The notes below the pieces were generated by a model. It was not told the DNA's origin and did no database searches. It saw only the letters and a list, made by a program, of their open reading frames with translations. A stretch of 64,000 nucleotides of DNA from Candidula unifasciata (lineage: Eukaryota > Mollusca > Gastropoda > Stylommatophora > Geomitridae), in contig CAJHNH020002773.1 in the NCBI GenBank assembly GCA_905116865.2, positions 1,176,992-1,240,991 of the forward strand, given 5' to 3'. Both the position numbers and the translations under genes were made by a program. This document shows positions 32,785 to 44,217 of this stretch, piece by piece; within the stretch, counting starts at the first letter, position 1, and every line of letters begins with the position of its first letter.

Positions 32785-32930
32785 TTAACTCTTTGAGTCC
32801 CAGGAGGTTTAGCATCACAGGCCCAGGGGGTAGTAAAGAAAGTAATAAAATCGGCGCATCATGCGTTCATTGGGCTTCTAGGTAGGAACCTATGAACGTA
32901 TGATGCGTTCCTTGGGACTCAAAGAGTTAA
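32785..32930. mobile_element. MITE-TTAA copy 3
   Basis: 146 bp with perfect 18-bp inverse ends (TTAACTCTTTGAGTCCCA). Closest in sequence to copy 4. Confidence 0.88.
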
Positions 32931-32984
32931 ATCACTATTTACCCCTGCCACAATGAGGTCTATTTGACTGAAATGGCTGGTACA

Positions 32985-33105
32985 TATTGACAGAATGTCA
33001 GATGACAGAGAGGTACAAACTGTATACACAAGGGAGCTGAATGGTTATAGACCACGAGGCAGACCAAGAAGACGATGGAGAGATAATGTCTAGACAGACC
33101 TGAAC
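32985..33105 (+). mobile_element. LINE 3'-end fragment
   Basis: Inverse match to 8810-8945; the coding-like order is GRPRRRW-type, now broken by stops. Confidence 0.7.
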
Positions 33106-33110
33106 TAAAT

Positions 33111-33335
33111 TCTTCTTCTTCACTTTCACTAGCAATAAACTCTGGCAGAAAGTTCTGGTTGTTCATCCACTTCTGGACTTCGGTCTTGTTCCAGAACTTG
33201 AGTTTTGCGTGCACATACTTTTTATAGGTTGAGCTTACGTATATGTAGACTGTGGGTTCCTCGTGTCTCAGACAGATACACTCTGACTTTGAAGAAAAAC
33301 TCCCCAATTAGTTGCTTTGGGTGACAGGCATGTTA
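33111..33335 (-). mobile_element. SINE-GAA, 3' two-thirds
   Basis: TCTTCTTCTTCACTTTCACT through TTAGTTGCTTTGGGTGACAG. Confidence 0.72.
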
Positions 33336-33556
33336 GCAGTTGCAGTGATTCTGTTCTCCCCCTTCTCCACCCACCCACCCACCACAAACTGGACCTAGAA
33401 CCCACAGTGATGGAAACTACCAAATTAAAATCATCATCATCGAATTTTACTTCAACTTTCACATAAATTGTACTTTACAATGTATTTAGATTTTATTGCT
33501 TCTGTATTTTACTGCAGTTTTGGTCTCAGTTTTATTTACACTAAAACCTAGATTCT

Positions 33557-33825
33557 GGTTCTTTATTAATATTCTACCCCAGATGACGTCACAAGACAGT
33601 CCAACATTTTAGAGAGTGGTAAGACTGGGTTTCCCAGCTTTCTGATGCTCTTAACGACCCCAAAACATCTAGAACTGGCCCTAACCCCAACCCCCCTACG
33701 TCCCACGAGAGTGTGCAGCCTAGGTCCCACGACTGCATGCAGCCTATCTACCACCCCCTGAAATATTAGAGTGTCCCAGGACCTGTGAATTTCCCTTGTT
33801 TGGGGTAGGATATTAGGAAAGCACC
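33557..33825. mobile_element. MITE-8 copy 3
   Basis: Inverted relative to copies 1 and 2; ends GGTTCTTTATTAATATTC and GATATTAGGAAAGCACC. No clear target duplication remains. Confidence 0.85.
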
Positions 33826-34061
33826 TTCTCCTTCAATTATTACTTTAATTTGACTTTAATTTTGACCTAGATGGACCCGCTTAACCTTTGTTTATTGCTA
33901 GATATTTGATACTGAAGATAATAAAATAAGTTCTCTGAAAGAAATGTGATTTGTAAGTTGTTTTTTTTTTTTAAATTCTTACAAACTATCATTTATTTGG
34001 ACTGCTACATCACAGGTCATTACCGCCCTTTGGATATTTTCTACAAGATATACAGGTGGTT

Positions 34062-34365
34062 TTATGGAATCAAACCAGCTGGTTCTGCACCACTAGATGG
34101 TAAATTGAATCCAGACAATCTAGATGTTGTCAGTATCCTTTGGAGGTGAGCGGAGGCACAAGATCGTCATTACAGTCTTCATCTTCTTGTCAAGTTTGAG
34201 AATGGAGGTGGAGGCAGTCACTGCTGCCTTCCGCTGGCTTGAGAATCAGCTGTACACACATGCCATCATTGTAACTGGCTCACAGAGCATGTTGAGAAAG
34301 GTGGAGACAGGCATACCCCGTGGCAAGCATCACTTCAGAGGTCCTGGGTAGTTAGCATCCTTTGG
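34062..34365 (+). mobile_element. RNH-LINE fragments
   Basis: AGSAPLDGKLNPDNLDVV (34076 on), then a separate piece with MEVEAVTAAFRWLENQL and THAIIVTGSQSMLRKVETG. The order of blocks is scrambled, so at least two fragments. Confidence 0.75.
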
Positions 34366-35010
34366 ATATTTTATCTAGGTCATGCCAGTGTGTTGGGAAA
34401 TGACTAATCAGATACTGGCCGGTTCTGCAGCACTTGGTGGTGAACTGATGTATCTTCTTCTTCTTCACGTTCACCAGCTGTACACTCTGGCGGAAAGTTC
34501 TGGTTGTTCGTCCACTACTGAACTGCAGTCCTGCTCCAGAACCTGAGTGTTGCGTGTGCATCAGTTTTACAGATCTCATTCTCTTGAATACAGACTGTTG
34601 GTTCCTTGCCTCTCCGGCAGATGCACTCCGACTTCAAAGGAAGCTCCCCAGTTAGTCGACTCTTACGACATGCTTTTGGGGATGCAGTGGGTCTATTCTT
34701 GTTTTCCCCTACAATAGGGCCCCGGAACCCACACGGGGGAACTGATGTATGACAAGCTGGATGTTGTGAGGGCCCTTTAGGAGCCAGTGAACAGTGCCGA
34801 GGCAGAGATATATCATTACGGTCTGAGGAGAATGGCGCTGCGAGGAGTTACCAGGGGATCTGGCCGACGCTCAAAACCCAGTGGAAGGATGAGATGGATA
34901 TATAATCAGACGCTTACTGGTACCAACAGAATTAGAACTCTTTGCTTGCTGCTGAAGGTACGGACTGAGCATTTATGGGAGTGTCCCGAGTGCTGTGATG
35001 TTGATTCTTA
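34366..35010 (+). mobile_element. RNH-LINE copy split by a SINE-GAA
   Basis: Left part ends …GSAALGGELMY at 34453; right part resumes with LMYDKLDVVRAL and ends LLLKVRTEHLWECPECCDVD. Joined, it is the usual terminal region; the gap is the SINE at 34454-34739. Confidence 0.88.
34454..34739 (-). mobile_element. SINE-GAA inserted in RNH-LINE, 11-bp target duplication
   Basis: 286 bp from (CTT)n to CACACGGGGG. Flanked by AACTGATGTAT at 34443-34453 and 34740-34750. The duplication is direct evidence of retrotransposition and fixes both ends of the family. Confidence 0.93.
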
Positions 35011-35434
35011 ATTCAACATTCTTCTTTTTCTTGTGGTCGCTTCCTGATTAACACTGACAGACAAGTTTTTGTGATGAACTTGACTATTTTTAGGAGTTCC
35101 CTTTTAGTTCCTAACAACTTTTGAGTCCAGTGTTGACTCAGTGGGCCAGTATTCCCTTCTTAATGGGCTGTACAAGAGATATTCTTACTGGACATGTTCT
35201 GTAGTCTGCACACACAGCCCATAAGGGCAGAATGGTGAGCTACTTACGCAAAGCCTGTGCATAGGCTGGTTAAGTTCTGTATGTCCTGTCCTGGGACGTA
35301 GGATAATGACATGCCCATGCCAGTCAAGTAAGTGGAAATCATCGCCAGACTCTGTTCATTTCTGATAGAGCTGATGGTCATTTTCTTCCCATTGTATGTT
35401 ACAACATTTCTCTTCATGTTCAATCAATCAATCA

Positions 35435-35700
35435 GGTGCCGTCTCCACAATGAAGGTTGGCTGCAATGTATCTCCAACAAGCCCTGTCTCTTGCCCTTGA
35501 TGTACACTCACTCATACTGCTGTTTATCCATCTCTTGATGTTATCCTCCCACTTGTAATGCTGTCTGCCTCTTGCTCGCCCACCTTGAATCTTTTTCCTC
35601 TAGGATGATCTTTACAATACTGTTATGTCTTTTAATGTGGCTAAAATATTTCACTTGTCTCTTCATGTTCACCTTCTAGCAAATGTATCTGCGGTGTTGT
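35435..35700 (-). mobile_element. LINE 3'-end fragment shared with 56975
   Basis: CAGGTGCCGTCTCCACAATG, CTGTTTATCCATCTCTTGAT and TTATGTCTTTTAATGTGGCT recur at 56990-57190 in the same orientation. Confidence 0.7.
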
Positions 35701-35734
35701 TTCCTGGTATACCCCAGTGAGATGGGTGTGAGTG

Positions 35735-35950
35735 GACTGCGAAGGCACAAGAAGACTATCACAGTTTAAAGAGAAAGGTACAACGAGGAGTGGCCAACAC
35801 TCTATACTCAGGGGAAAGACAACACAGACATACCAGCAGACTGCTACTTGTACCTTCCTAATTAGAACACTTTGATTTCTGCTGAAGAGGGGGACGGAGA
35901 CTTTTGGGAATGCCCCCAGTGCTGTGATATCGGTTCTTAACTAAGCTCAG
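35735..35950 (+). mobile_element. RNH-LINE 3' terminal fragment
   Basis: Decayed; TGCCCCCAGTGCTGTGATAT and GGTTCTTAACTAAGCTCAG mark its end. Directly followed by the second LINE type. Confidence 0.7.
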
Positions 35951-36601
35951 TTCAACTCATGGGTAGCTCTGGAGGGCAGTGAACGCTGCAGAACTGACAT
36001 AGCCAAGATAATCCTGGATGCTAATCAGCTTATTACCTCATACAACATCAGAATAGTGATGCAGTGGATTCCAGGCCACTCCGGCACACCAGGTAATGAC
36101 AGAGCTGACAGATTGGCAAAGAAAGGAGCAACACAAGAACAACCACCTACAGCGACAACCCTCCAGACAGCAAAAACACTTATAAGAGTTATAAACAAAG
36201 AGACTTGGTTGAACAGATGGGCCATGGGAGACACTGGAAGAAAGGTTTATAGACATATGGCTGGCCCTGATCCTAATGACAGCATTAACCATCTAACAAG
36301 AAGGGACCAGGCCACCATCTTCAGACTTAGAACGCAACATACTCCATTCAGTGGACACCTAAACAGAATACAGCCACAACACTCCCCAGAGTGCCAGCTA
36401 TGTAACTACCCCTACGAAACTGTTGACCACCATCTCTTTGAGTGCCCAAAACTCAGCGAAACTAGAAGAACGCTACTCCCTCCGAGACCAGACAAGTGGA
36501 ACACCTTGTACGGAGGAAAAGAACAGCTTGTGAAAACATGCAAATTCCACTACATGGCATTGGGCCAAAGGGCGAAAGCTCATGCGCCGCTGGATCACTA
36601 A
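35951..36601 (+). mobile_element. RNase H C-terminus of a Jockey/I-like LINE, open frame
   Basis: The uninterrupted stretch from 36056 reads WIPGHSGTPGNDRADRLAKK, then RLRTQHTPFSGHLNRI and CQLCNYPYETVDHHLFECPK. This is the end of RNase H plus the C-x2-C…H…C-P terminal block common in such elements. The front half of ORF2, including the reverse transcriptase, is missing. It is the best-preserved transposon frame in the window. Family naming is from motif memory. Confidence 0.88.
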
Positions 36602-36644
36602 CAACAACTCATGTCCCACTACTACCACCTAAACACTTCTATTT

Positions 36645-36845
36645 CAGGCGTTGTGAGCGAGCTTTGTAATGTCGGGGTGCCGGGTTCGATCCCAGCTGCA
36701 AGCCTTGCGTTGGTTTTGACAGTGGTATATCCATCCACCCAGAAAGCAATGGCAAACTACTGAACGTAAATTTGCCTAAAAAAACCACAAAAGGATAACA
36801 ATGCTGGGACTGGTTCTTCAATGTCCTGTAAAGGATACACAACAA
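36645..36845 (+). mobile_element. SINE-C
   Basis: Head with B-box-like CCGGGTTCGATCCCAGC; body GAAAGCAATGGCAAACTACT; end ATGTCCTGTAAAGGATACAC. Confidence 0.82.
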
Positions 36846-36853
36846 TCTTTAAC

Positions 36854-37014
36854 ATGTTCACCAGCTGTTTTGCATGCACGTCCGTTCTATAGATCTCGCT
36901 TATTTGTATGCAGACTGTTAGTTTCTTGCTTCTCAGTAAAATGCACTTCAACTTCGAATGAATCCTCTTATTTGTCGACTTTTGTGAGATGCTTGTTAAA
37001 GAGACAGTGGGTCT

Positions 37015-37052
<38 letters not shown>

Positions 37053-37099
37053 CACCCCACCTTTTTTTTTTTACAAAGAGGGACCCCACCCCTCACGGG
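36854..37099 (-). mobile_element. SINE-GAA with internal C36 run
   Basis: GTTCACCAGCTG through GTGGGTCTA, then a run of about 36 C and a T run where other copies read TTCTTGTTTTCCCC, then CCTCACGGGG. Confidence 0.72.
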
Positions 37100-37294
37100 G
37101 ATTATCGCAAATGTATAAACAAATGCCGGAATAGAGAACGTTTGTACACTACGAATGATGGAAGTGGAGGGGGAGTGGGGACACTCAACCCCCTTGCAGA
37201 TATTCTCCGGTCTTTAAAATTAGCCTCAAATTTAGGGAATGGCTAATGCAAATTTTAAGAACTTTCTGACCCCCCATACCCTTCTTTTCCCTGG

Positions 37295-37575
37295 CATGGG
37301 CGCCAAATACCATAGGTTTCGATGGTCGCCAAATACCCTAGGTTTCCATGTGCGCCAAATACCCTAGGTTTCCATGGGCGCCAAATACCCTAGGTTTCCA
37401 TGGGCGCCAAATACCCTAGGTTTCCATGGGCGCCAAATACCCTACGTTTCCATGGGCGCCAAATACCCTAGGTTTCCATGGGCGCCAAATACCCTAGGTT
37501 TCCATTGGCGCCAAATACCCTAGGTTTCCATGGGCGCAAAATACCCTAGGTATCCATGGGCGCCAAATACCCTAG
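37295..37575. repeat. 26-bp tandem array
   Basis: About 11 units of CATGGGCGCCAAATACCCTA plus GGTTTC, with few changes. Confidence 0.95.
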
Positions 37576-37959
37576 CTACGCCCCTGCGTTGATGGCCCTA
37601 ATATTAACTCATGGTTGAAGGGAGATTCTGTAAGGTGACCTAGTGTCCTGTTTTCATAGGGACAGTTCTGTTTTTGTTTTCGATGTCTCCCGTCACCCCG
37701 GCCGTACTTGAAATAAAAATTACCCGTTTTATAGAATATATGTGTGGTGTTGTTTGATTTATGTATGTGCTAAAGAAGGCTCCATAACCGCAACGTTCAC
37801 GTTTTGTTTGTTGTTTGTTTTATTGTGAAGCTTGATGAAATACTTTTCGTTTGCTTTTATCTCTTTTATTGATATAAAATATCTAGGATTTTGCTGGAGA
37901 ATAGAACAAACGGTTATAGTATAGTATACTTATAGTTGCAGATGTGGTTCTGACAAGAG

Positions 37960-38122
37960 GTTCTGACAGATGATAGAGGCTCAGAGGAAAGGCAAGACGG
38001 ACGTTTAATCAGAATGCTACTGGCACCATTAGTATCGGAACTCTTCGCTGGCTGCTGGAGATAGGGACGGGGCGCTTATGGGAATGCCCCGAGTGCTGTG
38101 CTGTCGGTTCTTGAATCAAATC
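37960..38122 (+). mobile_element. RNH-LINE 3' terminal fragment
   Basis: GGAAAGGCAAGACGGACG through TGCCCCGAGTGCTGTGCTGT and GTTCTTGAATCAAATCAAC. Confidence 0.8.
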
Positions 38123-38581
38123 AACTTATACTTATATCTGTACACATTGAACACTATGTCATAGTTTTAGACACTTTTAATGCCCGAAATGTGTTCATGG
38201 GAATTTTCATTGCAACATGTTTTTTTTTTCCCTCTTCATTGCAGTTAAAAAGCATATGATTTTCTTTAGTTTTTTTAGTTCTTGGCGGTAATAGTTCGGG
38301 TTGTGATACCTTGGTCGAGCGAGTAATTAACCCTTTCACCCCCGTGACCTAGCGAAAAAAGGTGTGGGGTCTAACTGACTAGGCTTGGGATGTCCCTTTT
38401 TCAGCTCAAAATGTTAAAAAAATATCCTATTTTCAGCTGTAGACATTTTGGTCACCCTAAATGCCCAGAATTGTACCTAGTCTTATTCTTTTCCGAATTG
38501 TGACGCAATGGGTCATCTGGTGGTATTTGATGATTATTCGGTCATAGCGTCGTTTTTATTCACCTAACCAAGTCTATTGTG

Positions 38582-38654
38582 GTTTCCGTAGTGTAGTGGT
38601 TATCACATCCGCCTAACACGCGGAAGGTCCTGGGTTCAAGCCCCAGCGGAAACA
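38582..38654 (+). tRNA. tRNA-Val, anticodon AAC
   Basis: A 73-bp cloverleaf: acceptor GTTTCCG pairs with CGGAAAC (38647-38653) with discriminator A; D arm GTG/CAC; anticodon stem TCCGC/GCGGA with a 7-nt loop carrying AAC at 38615-38617; T arm CTGGG/CCCAG around TTCAAGC. A long T run starts right after it, a good RNA polymerase III terminator. Probably a working gene. Confidence 0.95.
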
Positions 38655-38689
38655 TTTTTTTTTTCTTTTTGATCTGTGTGAAAATGTGG

Positions 38690-39480
38690 CCAGACTGTTT
38701 GTTTGGTGATTCTGTGCTGGTTTCTTCTCAGTATGTGTCCGATGTAGCTCCATCTTCTCTGTTCAATAACTGTTGATACTAGTGGTTGCCCAGACATTTC
38801 TCTATTTCTTCACGCCTTTTGAATTCCATGTTCATCATTTCCCTCATCATCATCATCATCATCATCATCAGGTGCCTTGCCGACTGGCGTGGGCGATCAT
38901 GCCTCTCCATAATCTGCGATCTCCTGCAGCATGTATCAGTTCCGGTGCCGACACACCTCCATGCCATACAACAAGACTGTCAAGCATCTTCTCTCGTTGT
39001 CTTCCTCTATCCCTTTTTTCTACAGATCTTTCCAGTGGTCACAACATGTTCTATTTTCTCTCTTCTCATAACATGGCCGAAAAATGATGACTGTCTCCTT
39101 CTGATATCTGTGATGTTGTCTTTGGGCTCAAAAAACCCGCCTCTTTCAAAACCTCTTGGTTGCTCTTTTTGGCTGCCCAAGGTATTCTAAGCATTCTTTT
39201 GTAAAACCACATCTCTGAGGCCTCTAGAAATTGGCCTGCCTACCGATTGTCCAGGATTCACAGCCATATGTTAAAACTGGATGTATGTAGCAAGCAAGAA
39301 TTCTTTTCCTAACTCTCAATGACAAGGATATATTGCACAAGATGTTTTTCATTTTATAAAATGCAGTTTTTGCCTGTCCAATTCTGTTTCTTATTTCCCT
39401 CAGACATGTGTTTTCAAATTAATTAAACCTCAGTTTTATATCTTTAGTAGCTCTCCAACTTCCACTGGCATATGTTGAAA
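38690..39480 (-). mobile_element. LINE tail, decayed
   Basis: CAGGTGCCTTGCCGACTGGC, CTTTCCAGTGGTCACAACAT and TCAAAACCTCTTGGTTGCTC match the cleaner copy at 47400-47850. It contains a (CAT)n run at its 3' end. Confidence 0.82.
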
Positions 39481-39763
39481 TTGAAATTACATTGGAACTG
39501 AAAATACGTAACTTGGTTTTAAAACTATACAATTTAGAGTTTTGAACGACAGGTATTAAACTGTGCAACACAGAAATATGGGGGGGGGGGGTGTGTTCTG
39601 AGCTTTCCTATTATTGTATACTGGCGGGCTTAAGAGGATCAAGCCGTGTTCAAGTGTGCAATAAAAATAGTACATGTAATATAAAAATACTTTAAACTAA
39701 AACTTATATACGTTGTGACGGTGGGGTTTGATTGATAAAGAAAATTTTAAAAAGTTAAAAAAA

Positions 39764-39835
39764 TGTTTCCGCTGGGGCTTGAACCCAGGACCTTCCGCGT
39801 GTTAGGCGGATGTGATAACCACTACACTACGAAAC
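39764..39835 (-). pseudogene. tRNA-Val(AAC) copy with one base lost
   Basis: It matches the + strand copy except that one C is missing near the end of the 5' acceptor strand (GTTTCG in place of GTTTCCG), making it 72 bp. The lost base breaks acceptor pairing, so it is probably a pseudogene, or the result of a sequencing error. The 3' flank on the minus strand is T-rich, as for the intact copies. Confidence 0.75.
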
Positions 39836-40002
39836 CATATAGTAATTTAATGTATTGCGAGACAATTCTAATAGAAACAAGAAAAAGTACAAGTAAGTAT
39901 CACAATACCACTATTTCGAAGCACAAAATAAATGTTGCGGCAAAAAAGCTTTCATCAGCACATGACACAAAAAGAGAATGATACAGTAACAAAGAAAACT
40001 GC

Positions 40003-40085
40003 TTACCCAAAGCATGTCGTAAGAGTCGACTAATTGGGAGCTTCCTTCAATCCAGGAGCCGGTTGAAAGAGGCACGAAGTTTTTT
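40003..40085 (+). mobile_element. SINE-GAA fragment
   Basis: AAGCATGTCGTAAGAGTCGA and ATTGGGAGCTTCCTTC only. Confidence 0.6.
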
Positions 40086-40209
40086 TTTTACCAACATCAA
40101 GATCTGACTCAATCCTGAGTCCGAAAGTTTCAGCTCAGTGCATCGGCGAGGATCCTGAAATACTTTGGGTAGATTTTAACTCCAAATTTTGCACCAGCAG
40201 TGCCGTTCA

Positions 40210-40440
40210 GATACTCTCGTGACTAAAAAAAATGTTTTTATTATTAAAGTAAGTCAAGATAAAAATGGACATTCATTACTGAAGGTTGTCTACCTTAAAT
40301 TCTTCCCAAAATTTGTATTTAAAACAAAAATAAACATTTATTTCTGGAGCTTGTTTGCTGTAAAGTCTGTCTTAAAATTTCCTATTTTTAAAACAAACAA
40401 GCCGACAGAAGATTCAACGGTTCAAAGTTAGCCCGAAATG
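40210..40440. repeat. Piece of the tRNA-Val duplicated unit
   Basis: TTATTTCTGGAGCTTGTTTGC and the following TGTAAAGTCT recur near 41075, in part at 42850 and at about 46645-46735, next to tRNA copies. Confidence 0.55.
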
Positions 40441-40589
40441 TGCGAACGCTAATCAAGTACTGGAGCAACTATCTTCCCTGTTGAAACACAAGCAGATAAC
40501 CCAGGGTGCTAAAGTGAACCCTATCAAAATATTTGTTGGCTAACACTATGTTATCAGTGCCAAACGTAGACACTTACATCCTTCAATGA

Positions 40590-40970
40590 ACGCAAAGTTG
40601 TGACAACAGAGATTAAATGCCTTATAGGACCTGCAGGAGTTTCAATAAAAGACAGAATATGAAATCACGAAATCAGACGAAGGCTAGGAATAAAGCCAGT
40701 CCTGCAAGTCATCGAGGAACACTAGAATAAGTGGTTTGGACATCTAACAAGAATGCCCTGGTACTATTTGCCACAGCCAGCCACACTTAAACGTTACAAT
40801 GGGTATAGAGCGAGCGGAAGACCTCGGAAAATATGGACTGATGGCATAAAGCACAACTTTACAGGAATGAACTTCAATCTTAGCAGTGCTCTTAACAGAA
40901 CTCATCAACGAGCGTTACACACCCCCCCCCCCTCTTCCCTCCTCCCGACACTTCGCTGAGGTACGAGGTG
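40590..40970 (+). mobile_element. LINE 3'-end fragment
   Basis: Frames read GHLTRMPWYYLPQPATLKRY, then RASGRPRKIWTDGIKHN. Ends in a C run. Confidence 0.75.
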
Positions 40971-41131
40971 GAAAAGAAGAACACGAACATACAATAATTC
41001 CTGGAGGTGGCTAGCTGAAAAGTCTTTTCAACAATTCCCATAGTTAAAACAAACTAGACACTAAAAACACATATTTCTGGAGCTTGCTTAATGTAAAGTC
41101 TCCCCCAGATCTCCCATAATTAAAACAAAAA

Positions 41132-41346
41132 GTCCCCGTCTGGGTGCTGGGGTCCCATTGTGGGGGGGGGGGGGGGAAACTCTAACAGACCCCCTACCTC
41201 CCTAACAAGCATGTCGTATGTGTCGGCTAACTGGGAGCTTCCTTTGAAATCGGAGTGCATCTGATTGAGAGGCAAGGAACCAGCAATCTGCATACAAATA
41301 AATCAGATCTATAAAACGGATGTGCACGCAACACTCAGGCTCTGGT
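41132..41346 (+). mobile_element. SINE-GAA, paired with an inverse copy
   Basis: GGGTCCCATTGTGGGG (G run about 16 nt) through CTCAGGCTCTGG. An inverse copy follows at 41347-41510 ((CTT)n GTTCACCGGCTG…). Confidence 0.75.
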
Positions 41347-41510
41347 ACTTCTTCTTCTTCTTCTTGTTCACCGGCTGTGAATTCCGGCGGTAAGTCGCGG
41401 TTGTTCGTCCAAATAGACTTTTGGCTTTTGCCTTGACCTGAGTTTTGCGTGTACATCCGTTTTACTGGCTTATTTGTTTGCAGTGCTCGTTCCCTGCCTC
41501 TCCGGCAGAT
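41347..41510 (-). mobile_element. SINE-GAA, 3' half
   Basis: Starts with (CTT)n; ends CTCTCCGGCAGATTT. A separate repeat (41515-41760), related in inverse orientation to about 56820-56900, follows. Confidence 0.72.
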
Positions 41511-41760
41511 TTCTAGGTTGACTGTGGCCATTGTTTTGTGTGGGTCGAGATGTTGCCTCATTTGTGTGGTGTCCTCTTTGACCTTTGACAGGTGTGGCCC
41601 CGGAGAACCCTCCTTAATTAAGGCAGCCCAGGTAGAATTGTCAGCCCTCAAGGAAAGGCAGGGGCAGATCATGGGCATTCCCCGCCATCCAAGGAGGCTT
41701 CCATAAATGCAGAGCCGACACATGATGCTCTGGTTCTGGGCTCACCCAAGGAATCGTCAC

Positions 41761-42654
41761 GTCCTGCCCATGACTGCTTAACCTCACAACCGTGTATTGA
41801 GCTTCCCGCGCTACAAGGCTGCGCTCTCCGGAGATCAGTGGGGTGCAGCCCGCACGTTCAGGACTTTTGTGGCCACAAAATTAGGTACATTGTTTTTCAT
41901 CGTACGTTAGACACCTTTAATGTTGTTTCAGCTGTGCCCTTGGCACGACAGAATGGGGAAGCAACATGCGTCAGGCGTGGCTTCGCCTGTTCGGTCCCAA
42001 CACTCGGGCGAGTGGGACCAGTGGATACGGACATTTGGACTTTTTCCTAATCGGTACGAATTATGATCGTCGGACTTTGAGCTTGCATGTGTGCCGTAGG
42101 ATTTAACTTTGTCGGACATTATTTCCTAGCCAGCAGATAAAAAGTTGCTGCCGTGGTGTACCTCAGCGCGGTGACGACGACGCTGAGGATTGACAGAGGA
42201 TGTACGTAGGTAGGATCTTGCTGCGAGAAATCGTCCACAAGAGATGTTACTCGTCTTGGCTGAGGGTAAATCTCTCGGTCAGGGTTGAGTCTCAGCAGCA
42301 CAGTTTTCCATTCGCTCCCGAATTTTAACCAAGAGTTGTCATTTGATGGTACATTTGGCAAGCAATCCTTACTCGTGTTCCGGATTAGTTTTGATAGACT
42401 TTTCACCCATGCGTTTGGGGGCGGGCTGATGAGAGCCAGAAAGGACACTACACCTCTAGGGGCCGCCAGCTCCGAGATCTTCTGCCAACTCTGTTAATGC
42501 TAATTTGAGACATTATCCGTGGCGCACGACGGGTACGTGCAGCAGGAGTCTTGCATATGGTTCCGTAAAACCAGAACAGTGAAGGACTGGGGTACGGAAT
42601 ATCTCCTTATACACATCACATCAGACTTAACTTTCCCTCATGCCTGTGACCGAA
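41761..42654. other. Unassigned intergenic sequence
   Basis: Moderate GC, short frames on both strands, no recognisable domain. Confidence 0.4.
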
Positions 42655-42765
42655 ATCCCCGCGCTACAGGCTCTGGTACAAGACTAGAGTCCATAGGTGA
42701 ACAAACAACCAAAACTTTCAGCCCGAGTTTACTACCAATGAACGCGAAGAAGAAGAAAACAAAAT
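42655..42765 (+). mobile_element. SINE-GAA, 3' end
   Basis: CAGGCTCTGGTACAAGACTA through TGAACGCGAAGAAGAAG. Confidence 0.7.
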
Positions 42766-42898
42766 GAACATAAAGATTTATGAAGATTTTGTTTTTTTAC
42801 TGCAAAGATTTTTCCCAAACTTTTACATATTTAAATTAAATAGACATCCATTTCTGGAGATTTTTTTTTTTAAACCCCAAATTTATTTTTAAAAAAAA

Positions 42899-42971
42899 TG
42901 TTTCCGCTGGGGCTTGAACCCAGGACCTTCCGCGTGTTAGGCGGATGTGATAACCACTACACTACGGAAAC
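42899..42971 (-). tRNA. tRNA-Val, anticodon AAC
   Basis: The body matches the tRNA at 38582 over 73 bp, on the opposite strand. The A run just below 42899 is the Pol III T-run terminator read on the minus strand. Flanks resemble those of the copy at 46774, so the repeated unit is larger than the tRNA. Confidence 0.94.
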
Positions 42972-43312
42972 CACGATATAGCATAACGACCATCTACTCA
43001 TACCGGTTATTTTATCATAGTTCCATATTTTTCTTACTTTTTGGATTACATTGGTTCTAAGCAACCATATCATGGCCCATAAACGATCGTTTGAAATGAG
43101 CAACAACACAACACATGTGGAGCATATGGGTAGCACAGTTTTCACTTTGTTTTCTTTAGAACAACACGGCGTTCTATGGGCGGATGTCATGCAATGTTTA
43201 GAAACACGGCCGTCTCGTGGAAATATACTGAGCACGACACGGTTGTTTTAAAACTGTTGACAAGTTGGTAGTAGATGCGGGTGTGTTAATATATAAATAC
43301 TGCTACTTTTTA

Positions 43313-43440
43313 TTAAATACTGCTGCTGCTGCTACTACTACTACTGCTGCTACTAACTACTACTACTACTACTTCGACTACTACACTACTACTGATGTTG
43401 CTGCTGCTGCTGTTGCTACTGTTACTACTACTACGATTAT
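43313..43440. repeat. (CTA/CTG)n trinucleotide tract
   Basis: Imperfect triplet repeat with interruptions. Confidence 0.9.
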
Positions 43441-43510
43441 AAGGCCCCACAAATTAGCGTAAGCTCTTTGTTGAAGCCGGCTTATGTTAAACATCAATCA
43501 GTTCAGGAAT

Positions 43511-43795
43511 CTCTCCGTGTGGGTTCTGGGGCCCCATTGTGGGGAAAACAAGAATAGACCCACTGCCTACCCAGCAGCATGTCGTAAGAGTCGACTGATT
43601 GGGGAGCTTTCTTTGAAGTCGGAGTGCGTCTGCCTGAGAGGCAGGAACCAACAGTCTGCACTCAAATAAATCAGATATGTAAAACTGATGCACACGCAAC
43701 ACTCAGGTTCTGGAGCAGGACTGTAGTTCAGAAGTGGACGAACAACCAGAACTTTCCGCCACAGTTTACAGCTGGTAAACGCCAAGAAGAAGAAG
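43511..43795 (+). mobile_element. SINE-GAA with target duplication
   Basis: Flanks TTCAGGAAT (43502-43510) and TTCGGGAAT (43796-43804), 8 of 9 identical. A near full-length body copy. Confidence 0.9.
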
Positions 43796-43979
43796 TTCGG
43801 GAATTAACCCTGACTGCAAATAGAATAAACAGCGATGCCACCTACTTTAATTATAGGATCGTGTCCGTGTGTGTCTTATCTAAGAATAACAGTAAATCAG
43901 TACTCTGCTTTGTGTATGTGTTACCCCCGAGTATATAAGTAGTTTCCAGGCACACACACACACACAATACACAAAAACT

Positions 43980-44155
43980 GCTTCTTCTTCACGTTCTCCG
44001 GCTATACACTCCGCTGCGGAATGTTTTGATTGCGCGTCCACCTCTGTCTTATTCTAGAACCTGAGTACCATGTGCACTTCTGTTTTACATATCTGACTTA
44101 TGTGTATGCAGACTTGTGGTTTCTTGCCTCTCGGGCAGATGCACTTAAAAATGGA
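43980..44155 (-). mobile_element. SINE-GAA, 3' half
   Basis: CTTCTTCTTCACGTTCTCCG through CTCGGGCAGATGCACTT. Confidence 0.7.
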
Positions 44156-44217
44156 AAGTAAGAAAGGTGTGATGGGGTAAAACGTTAACTTTGTTGCGGC
44201 GTGTCTGTCTACTGCAA

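Noticed and set aside
36645..36720. tRNA gene at a GGGTTCGATCCC B box
   Set aside because: No cloverleaf forms at the 5' side, and the sequence continues into a SINE-C body shared with 49368 and 60053.
39763..39981. Frame starting MFPLGLEPRTFRVLGG
   Set aside because: Antisense reading of a tRNA-Val copy, a common source of false hypothetical proteins.
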